In this document: positions 1-4,136 of the stretch, one piece after another
Position numbering within the stretch: the stretch's first letter is position 1
Layout of the letters: the number at the start of each line of letters is the position of its first letter
Assembly: GCA_903832475.1 (NCBI GenBank)
Contig: CAILBQ010000076.1
Coordinates: forward strand, 1-6,727
Source: an uncultured Acidobacteriota bacterium
Lineage (GTDB): Bacteria > Acidobacteriota > Terriglobia > Terriglobales > Acidobacteriaceae
DNA: 6,727 bases
Direction: 5' to 3'
Notes under the pieces: model-generated
Databases searched by the model: none
The model's input: the letters and a program-made list of their open reading frames with translations, nothing else
What the model was told of the DNA's origin: nothing
Made by a program: the position numbers and the translations under genes

Positions 1-197
1 CTGTGGTCATGGTGAATCCAGGTTTTGGGTGCCGATTCTGGTGCCGAAATGAAGCTTGAATTGTCGAATAAGCCTTCGCGATTAAGACTCAGGCTCCAGT
101 ATAGGATTCGATAGCACTGATCGGGGATGCAGGGCGCGCGGCATGGATCTGCGTTTGATCAAGCCGGGAAACCAGCCGTTGATATCCTTGGAATGGG
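1..197. other. Leader region upstream of mtaB, no supported gene
   Basis: All three forward frames hit stops early and no reverse-frame protein here is recognisable. The 8-base word GGTGCCGA occurs twice, at 28-35 and 40-47, a 12-base period. A TATAGG hexamer at 100-105 could be a -10 box for mtaB, but it lacks a convincing -35 partner at normal spacing. The region probably holds the mtaB promoter and 5' leader. Nothing else can be supported. Confidence 0.4.
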
Positions 198-1571
198 ATG
201 CCTAGCTTTTACGTTGAAAATTTCGGCTGCCGCGCCGCCCGCGCCGATGGGGAAGCGGTGACGTCTCGCCTGCTGTCGGACGGCTTTTCGGAGCAGGCTC
301 TTCGGGAAGCTGATGTCGTTGTGATCAATACATGCAGCGTCACGGCTGAGGCCGATCGGGATGCTCGCTCCTTTGTTCGCAAGACGCAGCGTCTCAATCC
401 GGCTGCGAAGGTGGTGGTCACGGGGTGCTATGCCCAGCGCGCTCCGGAGGAAATTGCGGCCCTACCCGGGGTTTCCGCCGTGGTGGGCAACAGCCACAAG
501 GGCATGCTGCCGGAAATCGTGCAGCAACTTGCTCAGAACACCGTGGCTCATCTGGCGAGCCCTCTCGTGCCTTTGCGCTCGATTTATGTAGACGATCAGT
601 TTGCACACTCTTCGATCGAGCATGGCGGCGAACATGCGCAGGTCGTACCTGGCGTCCAGACGCGCCCGAATCTCAAGATCCAGGAGGGCTGCAGCAACCG
701 CTGCACGTTCTGCATCATTCCGACAACGCGAGGAAACTCTCGGAGCCTGGCAGCCGACAAGGTGCTGCATCAGGTGCGCGGATTTGTGGGGGCGGGGGGC
801 AGGGAACTGGTGCTTTCCGGCATCAACCTGGGCCGCTGGGGGCGCGACCTCGCGGGCAATGAGCCGGGCAGTTTCGCAGAACTCGTCAGGCAAATCCTGG
901 ACGAGACGGGCTTGGAGCGCCTGCGCCTGAGTTCCATCGAGCCGATGGACTGGACTCCCGAACTGATTGCGATGATGAAGGAATTCGGCCCATCGGCGCG
1001 CATTGCACGCCATGCGCATCTCCCGCTGCAGTCCGGATCGGACGCGGTTCTTCGGCGGATGCATCGCCGCTACCGGCCCTGGCATTATGCCGAGAAGGCT
1101 GCGGGTCTGATTGAGGCCGCCGGCCCGCAAATGGCGCTTGGGGCCGATGTGATGATTGGTTTCCCGGGCGAGACCGACGCGGAATTTCAGGAAAGCTTTG
1201 ATTTCATCGAGGGTCTGCCTTTCACGTATCTGCATCTTTTTCCTTTCTCACCGCGACCGGGCACGCCCGGGTGGGAGTTACATCGGCAATCGCCAGTGAA
1301 GGATCCGGCGGTGCAGGAACGGATGGCTGCGCTGCGCGAACTGATCGGCGCAAAGACTCGTCATTTCCGTCGCAGCCTGATTGGCCAGAGTCTCCCGGCG
1401 ATCACACTGCAGACGGCGGAAGCAATCGCTGCGAAAGGTCGCACCAGTGCACTGACAGATAACTTTGTTCCCGTTGAAATCGACGAACTATTGCCTGCCA
1501 ACCAGATGGTGCAGCTCTTCATTACAGAAATTGATCAGGCAGGGGTGGTCTGTGCGCGTTTGCGAGCATGA
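198..1571 (+). CDS. mtaB: MtaB-type tRNA methylthiotransferase (tRNA t6A37 -> ms2t6A37)
   Basis: A cytosolic radical-SAM enzyme of 457 aa. The MtaB family adds a methylthio group to N6-threonylcarbamoyladenosine at position 37 of ANN-decoding tRNAs, using two [4Fe-4S] clusters and S-adenosylmethionine. The N-terminal UPF0004 domain (about 1-110) shows the three cluster cysteines C11 (FGCRAARADGE), C46 (NTCSVT) and C77 (GCYAQR). The radical-SAM motif CxxxCxxC is C165-C169-C172 (EGCSNRCTFC). Conserved methylthiotransferase blocks follow: SGINLGRWGRDL, RLRLSSIEP, HLPLQSGSD and ADVMIGFPGET. A C-terminal TRAM-like segment lies at about 392-457. The length fits the family (about 430-450 aa). The SGINLG.(W/Y)GRDL and LSSIEP blocks favour MtaB over MiaB or RimO, although subfamily choice by eye is less certain than the fold. 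The ATG at 198 starts directly on the conserved N-terminus; only a weak GGA (190-192) precedes it. The next gene lies 110 bases downstream, probably with its own promoter. Confidence 0.93.
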   Translation: MPSFYVENFGCRAARADGEAVTSRLLSDGFSEQALREADVVVINTCSVTAEADRDARSFVRKTQRLNPAAKVVVTGCYAQRAPEEIAALPGVSAVVGNSHKGMLPEIVQQLAQNTVAHLASPLVPLRSIYVDDQFAHSSIEHGGEHAQVVPGVQTRPNLKIQEGCSNRCTFCIIPTTRGNSRSLAADKVLHQVRGFVGAGGRELVLSGINLGRWGRDLAGNEPGSFAELVRQILDETGLERLRLSSIEPMDWTPELIAMMKEFGPSARIARHAHLPLQSGSDAVLRRMHRRYRPWHYAEKAAGLIEAAGPQMALGADVMIGFPGETDAEFQESFDFIEGLPFTYLHLFPFSPRPGTPGWELHRQSPVKDPAVQERMAALRELIGAKTRHFRRSLIGQSLPAITLQTAEAIAAKGRTSALTDNFVPVEIDELLPANQMVQLFITEIDQAGVVCARLRA

Positions 1572-1644
1572 ATTCCTGCCGCTTCCATCCACTGCGCAGA
1601 AGCTCGAAGACTTTTTCTTCCTGCGAAGTCAGAGCGATTGTTGG

Positions 1645-1674
1645 TTGCCGAGGACGCTTTCGCTTCAATAGAAT
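1645..1674 (+). promoter_or_regulatory. Candidate promoter of the dienelactone hydrolase gene
   Basis: TTGCCG (1645-1650) and TAGAAT (1669-1674) are separated by 18 bases and match the sigma-70 consensus at 4/6 and 5/6 positions. Transcription would start near 1680-1682, essentially at the chosen ATG, giving a leaderless or nearly leaderless mRNA. This fits the missing Shine-Dalgarno. It rests on consensus reading only. Confidence 0.35.
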
Positions 1675-1681
1675 CCACGCC

Positions 1682-2509
1682 ATGATGAAATGGTCGCTCT
1701 TCCCCCGTTTGTGCCGGACCCTCGGCTTCGCTTTCATTTTTCTGCTTGCAGCAGCGCTGCCGTCCGCGGCCCAGGATTGGGCAAAGCAGCAAATCAACAA
1801 GTCGCCGCGCCACAGCGAGTGGGTCACCATCAAATCCGGCGGCCGCAATATCCAGGCGTATGTTGTTTATCCGGAAGTGAAAGAAAAGGCGCCGGTGGTC
1901 CTGCTCATTCACGAGATTTTTGGGCTGAGCGACTGGATGCGCGAGATGACGGACGAGGTGGCAGCGGCAGGCTACATCGCGATTGCTCCTGATCTGCTGT
2001 CAGGTGCGGGACCGGGCGGCGGAGGCAGCAGCAGCTTCCCCGACCAAGATGCGACGGTAAAGGCCGTTTTTGGATTGAAGCCGGAGCAGGTTACCGCGGA
2101 CCTTGACGCTACCGCGGATTATGCCAAGAAGATTCCCTCCGCGAATGGCAAGCTGGCGGTCGGCGGGTTCTGCTGGGGTGGAGGCCAGAGCTTCAGCTTC
2201 GCAACGCATCGCAAAGACCTGGCCGCGGCGTTCGTTTTCTACGGTCCTGCTCCTGACAAGGTGGCGCTGACTTCCATCACGGCTCCCGTCTACGGATTTT
2301 ATGCCGGCAATGACGCTCGTATCACATCCACGGTTCCGGCAACCACGGAAGCGATGAAAGCTGCGGGAAAGAAGTACGAGCCGGTCATTTACGAGGGGGC
2401 AGGACACGGATTCATGCGGGCTGGACAGGCTCCCGACGCGAGTCCCGAGAACAAGAAGGCGTGGGAAGAGGGTTTCAAGCGCCTGACTGCGCTGTTGAAG
2501 GGGATTTGA
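1682..2509 (+). CDS. Exported dienelactone hydrolase family protein
   Basis: An alpha/beta-hydrolase of 275 aa related to carboxymethylenebutenolidase (DLH, PF01738). That family hydrolyses dienelactones and other esters or lactones through a Cys-Asp-His triad. All three residues are visible: C164 in GGFCWGGG, D211 in YAGNDAR and H242 in EGAGHGF. The HEIFG block, with E78 matching the DLH glutamate that interacts with the cysteine, is also present. A signal peptide (MMKW, then a hydrophobic run) ends at SAA|QDW, with likely cleavage after A30, so the mature enzyme should act in the periplasm or outside the cell. The start at ATG 1682 was chosen because it sits just before the signal peptide. 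The frame is open back to an ATG at 1568 that overlaps the mtaB stop as ATGA, but the extra 38 residues look uninformative and would bury the signal peptide. No Shine-Dalgarno is evident. The real substrate is unknown: many secreted DLH-like proteins are not aromatic-degradation enzymes, and no catechol-pathway gene is nearby. Confidence 0.9.
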   Translation: MMKWSLFPRLCRTLGFAFIFLLAAALPSAAQDWAKQQINKSPRHSEWVTIKSGGRNIQAYVVYPEVKEKAPVVLLIHEIFGLSDWMREMTDEVAAAGYIAIAPDLLSGAGPGGGGSSSFPDQDATVKAVFGLKPEQVTADLDATADYAKKIPSANGKLAVGGFCWGGGQSFSFATHRKDLAAAFVFYGPAPDKVALTSITAPVYGFYAGNDARITSTVPATTEAMKAAGKKYEPVIYEGAGHGFMRAGQAPDASPENKKAWEEGFKRLTALLKGI

Positions 2510-2534
2510 CCCTCGGTTTCAACCATCAACCGGA

Positions 2535-2560
2535 AAGGGCGACCCGACGGGGTCGCCCTT
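2535..2560. terminator. Bidirectional hairpin terminator between convergent genes
   Basis: A perfect 11-bp inverted repeat, AAGGGCGACCC / GGGTCGCCCTT, has a 4-base loop (GACG). It starts 26 bases after the dienelactone hydrolase stop and lies 28 bases beyond the stop of the convergent oxidoreductase gene. T-runs on either side are short (CTT on the plus side, CCCTTTCC on the minus side), so termination efficiency is uncertain. Placement and stem strength make a shared terminator likely. Flanking CCGGAAAG (2530-2537) and CTTTCTGG (2565-2572) can pair with one mismatch. Confidence 0.8.
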
Positions 2561-2587
2561 CTGGCTTTCTGGCCGGTCCATTGTCCG

Positions 2588-3217
2588 TCAGTATCCGGCG
2601 GTGAAACGTTGCCGCTCATGTTTTGGTGCTTCCAACTCGTCCACCAAAGCAATTGCGAAGTCTTCCATGGAAATGCGGCTGTTTCCTTCGGCGTCGGTTA
2701 GGAGCTTGTCTGTTTCTAGGCGGAATTTGCCTGTTCGCTCTCCGAGGTCGAAGTACGCTGCCGGGCTGAAGCAGGTCCAGTTCACGTCGGACTTCTTTGC
2801 CAGTTCCAAGGCCTTGCCATGGGAAATCGCAATGGGCAGCCACTCGGCCGGCAAGTGTCCGCTTTCGATCAGCGTCACGCCGGGAGCAATTTCCAGGCTT
2901 CCTGCGCCGCCAACAAATATGAAACGCGGCACGCCAGCCTGCTTGACTGCATCCAGAAAGCGCTGTGTCACGGCAAGGAGCTGGTCAGTGTCGTCGGCGG
3001 GTGGCGCGTAGGCGCTGACGACCGCGTCGGCTCCGTTGATTTTGCCGGCGATCGCGTCCGCGGAGGAGACATCTCCTTCCACGATGGACAAGCCTGGAAG
3101 CGAGTCCACTTTGTGGGCATCGCGAACGATGGCCGTCACGGAATGGCCGCGGGAAAGAAGTTCTTGAAGGATCCGGCTACCGGATTTGCCGGTTGCTCCG
3201 TAGAGTGCGACGTGCAT
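2588..3217 (-). CDS. NAD(P)-binding oxidoreductase, NmrA/YwnB-like atypical SDR
   Basis: A cytosolic protein of 209 aa with an N-terminal Rossmann fold. The nucleotide-binding loop G7-A-T-G10-K-S-G13 (GxxGxxG) follows the first beta strand MHVALY. VRD at 31-33, VEGDV with D49, and the strand RFIFVGGAGS complete a typical atypical short-chain dehydrogenase (NAD(P)H-binding PF13460, NmrA-like) pattern. The classical Tyr-x3-Lys catalytic pair is not evident, as is usual in this group, so it may act as a quinone or flavin-type reductase or as a redox sensor; the substrate cannot be told. The ISMEDFAIALVDELE block and short length fit YwnB-like proteins. The start is supported by a strong Shine-Dalgarno (AGGAG on the minus strand at 3230-3226, 8 bases from the ATG). 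It converges on the dienelactone hydrolase and diverges from infC. Confidence 0.88.
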   Translation of the reverse strand: MHVALYGATGKSGSRILQELLSRGHSVTAIVRDAHKVDSLPGLSIVEGDVSSADAIAGKINGADAVVSAYAPPADDTDQLLAVTQRFLDAVKQAGVPRFIFVGGAGSLEIAPGVTLIESGHLPAEWLPIAISHGKALELAKKSDVNWTCFSPAAYFDLGERTGKFRLETDKLLTDAEGNSRISMEDFAIALVDELEAPKHERQRFTAGY

Positions 3218-3227
3218 GCAAAACTCT

Positions 3228-3247
3228 CCTGGGCAGGAATGCCCTGG
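3228..3247. repeat. Inverted repeat overlapping the oxidoreductase Shine-Dalgarno
   Basis: CCTGGGCA (3228-3235) and TGCCCTGG (3240-3247) form an 8-bp inverted repeat with one mismatch and a 4-base loop. On the minus-strand mRNA the hairpin would include the AGG of the AGGAG ribosome-binding site, so it could lower translation. As DNA it could equally be a small operator dyad. The structure is read directly; either role is inference. Confidence 0.4.
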
Positions 3248-3305
3248 CTACTAGATGGCGCAACTTCCCGTTTTGGCGCGAAACTTCACGATGCCGCTCT
3301 CAGAC

Positions 3306-3335
3306 GCTGCATCCTTGCCCGGCATGCTGCATCCT
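3306..3335 (+). repeat. Tandem 10-bp direct repeat in the infC promoter
   Basis: GCTGCATCCT occurs exactly twice, at 3306-3315 and 3326-3335, 20 bases start to start and thus about two helical turns apart on the same DNA face. The second copy ends 8 bases before the TATACT -10 box, where a -35 element would normally lie. Such an arrangement suits a regulator binding as a tandem dimer, but no known operator is recognised. Confidence 0.5.
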
Positions 3336-3340
3336 ACCGA

Positions 3341-3349
3341 TGGTATACT
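3341..3349 (+). promoter_or_regulatory. Extended -10 promoter of infC
   Basis: TGGTATACT is an extended -10 element: a TGn followed by TATACT (3344-3349), 5/6 to consensus. No good -35 hexamer lies at 16-18 bases (GGCATG at 3321-3326), which is common for extended -10 promoters. Transcription would begin near 3355-3357, giving infC a leader of about 50 bases. Within it, GCCTG (3360-3364) can pair with CAGGC (3382-3386). The promoter also overlaps an in-frame ATG at 3340, which would therefore not be transcribed. Confidence 0.6.
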
Positions 3350-3394
3350 CGGAGCGCGAGCCTGCGGTTGCATCAAGGATCCAGGCCACACCAT

Positions 3395-3408
3395 GGAGGA
3401 GAACCATC
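3395..3408 (+). promoter_or_regulatory. Strong Shine-Dalgarno and non-canonical AUC start of infC
   Basis: GGAGGAG (3395-3401) is followed after four bases (AACC) by ATC (3406-3408), which opens the conserved IF-3 frame as (M)ALDKRSAKQFIR. No ATG, GTG or TTG in that frame lies between the promoter and the conserved domain at a sensible distance from this site. An ATG at 3393 is in another frame and encodes only MEENHRTR before a stop at 3417-3419. The site decides the infC start. Confidence 0.75.
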
Positions 3409-4023
3409 GCACTCGATAAGCGTTCAGCAAAGCAGTTTATTCGCATCAACGAAAGAATCCGGGCGCGTGAAATCCGCGTCATTGACGAAAACGGGGAACA
3501 GATGGGCATCCTGCCGCCATTTGAGGCGCTGAAGATTGCCCGGGAGCGCGGCCTGGACCTGGTCGAAGTTTCTCCCAACGCCGTTCCTCCCGTCTGCCGC
3601 ATCCAGGATTACGGCCGTTTCCTCTACGAAAAAGACAAGAGCGAAAGCGCCGCCCGCAAAAAACAAAAAGTTATCGTGGTCAAGGAAGTCAAATTCTCGG
3701 TCACGGTGGACGAACACGACTACCAGACCAAGAAGAACCAGGCCGTGCGGTTCTTGAATGATGGCGACAAGGTGAAGGCCAGCCTGCGCTTCCGTGGCCG
3801 GCAGATGGCGCACCGTGAGCTTGGGTATGCCATCATCAACCGCCTCATTCAGGATATTGGCGAGGCCGGCGTCGTGGAGTTTATGCCGCGCATGGAAGGC
3901 ACGATCCTGCACGCCATTATCGCTCCCTCGAAGAAGGCGGCTGAACAGGCCAAGCCCAAGGCTGCTGCTCCGGTCCAACCAGCCCCGGCCAAGCCGCAGG
4001 CTCCGCCTCCCGTTCAGGCGTAA
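3406..4023 (+). CDS. infC: Translation initiation factor IF-3 (AUC start)
   Basis: IF-3 binds the 30S subunit, prevents premature joining of the 50S subunit and checks the start codon-initiator tRNA pairing. Read from the ATC at 3406 it is 205 aa. The N-terminal domain (about 12-82) shows INERIRAREIRVID, the LDLVEVSPNA block and DYGRFLYE (68-75). A lysine-rich linker (about 76-92) leads into the C-terminal domain (about 93-175) with VDEHDYQTK, GDKVKASLRFRGRQMAH and MEGTILHAI. The family is usually 165-180 aa; the excess is a Pro/Ala/Lys-rich tail from about residue 176 to 205. The start was set by the Shine-Dalgarno, the family N-terminus and the promoter position. A longer in-frame ATG start at 3340 lies inside the -10 box and is rejected. 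Rare AUU/AUC/AUA starts are well known for infC and let IF-3 repress its own translation. Unusually, rpmI and rplT do not follow; a terminator does. Confidence 0.95.
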   Translation: MALDKRSAKQFIRINERIRAREIRVIDENGEQMGILPPFEALKIARERGLDLVEVSPNAVPPVCRIQDYGRFLYEKDKSESAARKKQKVIVVKEVKFSVTVDEHDYQTKKNQAVRFLNDGDKVKASLRFRGRQMAHRELGYAIINRLIQDIGEAGVVEFMPRMEGTILHAIIAPSKKAAEQAKPKAAAPVQPAPAKPQAPPPVQA

Positions 4024-4040
4024 CGCGAATCAAGAGCTAC

Positions 4041-4070
4041 AAAGGCCGTTTCCCTCCGGAGACGGCCTTT
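4041..4070 (+). terminator. Rho-independent-type terminator of infC
   Basis: AAAGGCCGTTTCC (4041-4053) pairs with GGAGACGGCCTTT (4058-4070) over 13 bp, including one G-U wobble, around a CTCC loop. It lies 17 bases after the infC stop. The descending arm ends in TTT followed by CGCTTT, a weak but plausible U-tract. It isolates infC from the downstream peptidase gene. Confidence 0.85.
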
Positions 4071-4098
4071 CGCTTTGGATTGGAAGACGTCTTTGATT

Positions 4099-4128
4099 TT
4101 TCCAGCGAACCGGCCGACGCGATATATG
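4099..4128 (+). promoter_or_regulatory. Candidate promoter of the S9 peptidase gene
   Basis: The AT-rich stretch GATATATG (4121-4128) contains TATATG (4123-4128), or TATGCT in an overlapping register (4125-4130), as a -10-like element. TTTCCA (4099-4104) would be a poor -35 at 18-base spacing. It lies between the infC terminator and the ATG at 4137, so transcription would begin almost at the start codon. Support is modest: consensus reading plus the need for a promoter after the terminator. Confidence 0.3.
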
Positions 4129-4136
4129 CTGGCGAA

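Noticed and set aside
1..10. Possible divergent gene starting on the minus strand at 10 (CAT at 8-10)
   Set aside because: Only three codons lie inside the window, with no clear Shine-Dalgarno, so nothing can be supported.
462..1235. Reverse-strand open frame of 257 codons inside mtaB
   Set aside because: It is antisense to the well-conserved radical-SAM core and has no recognisable family or start signal.
1606..1620. GAAGA-CTTTT-TCTTC inverted repeat after mtaB as a terminator
   Set aside because: The stem is only 5 bp and AT-rich, with no following U-tract. It is too weak to call.
3193..3405. Longer IF-3 beginning at 3193 or at the ATG at 3340
   Set aside because: The extra N-terminus is not IF-3-like. 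The part before 3217 overlaps the oxidoreductase gene, and the ATG at 3340 lies within the extended -10 box. A strong Shine-Dalgarno sits directly before the ATC at 3406.
2819..3532. Plus-strand open frame of 237 codons across the oxidoreductase, the infC promoter and the infC start
   Set aside because: It is antisense to the NAD(P)-binding gene, runs through the infC regulatory region, and has no motif. The GxxGxxG protein on the other strand explains the region.
4080..4136. TTG start at 4080 for the S9 peptidase
   Set aside because: It would put 19 residues before a good signal peptide and place the start 10 bases after the infC terminator, inside the likely promoter.
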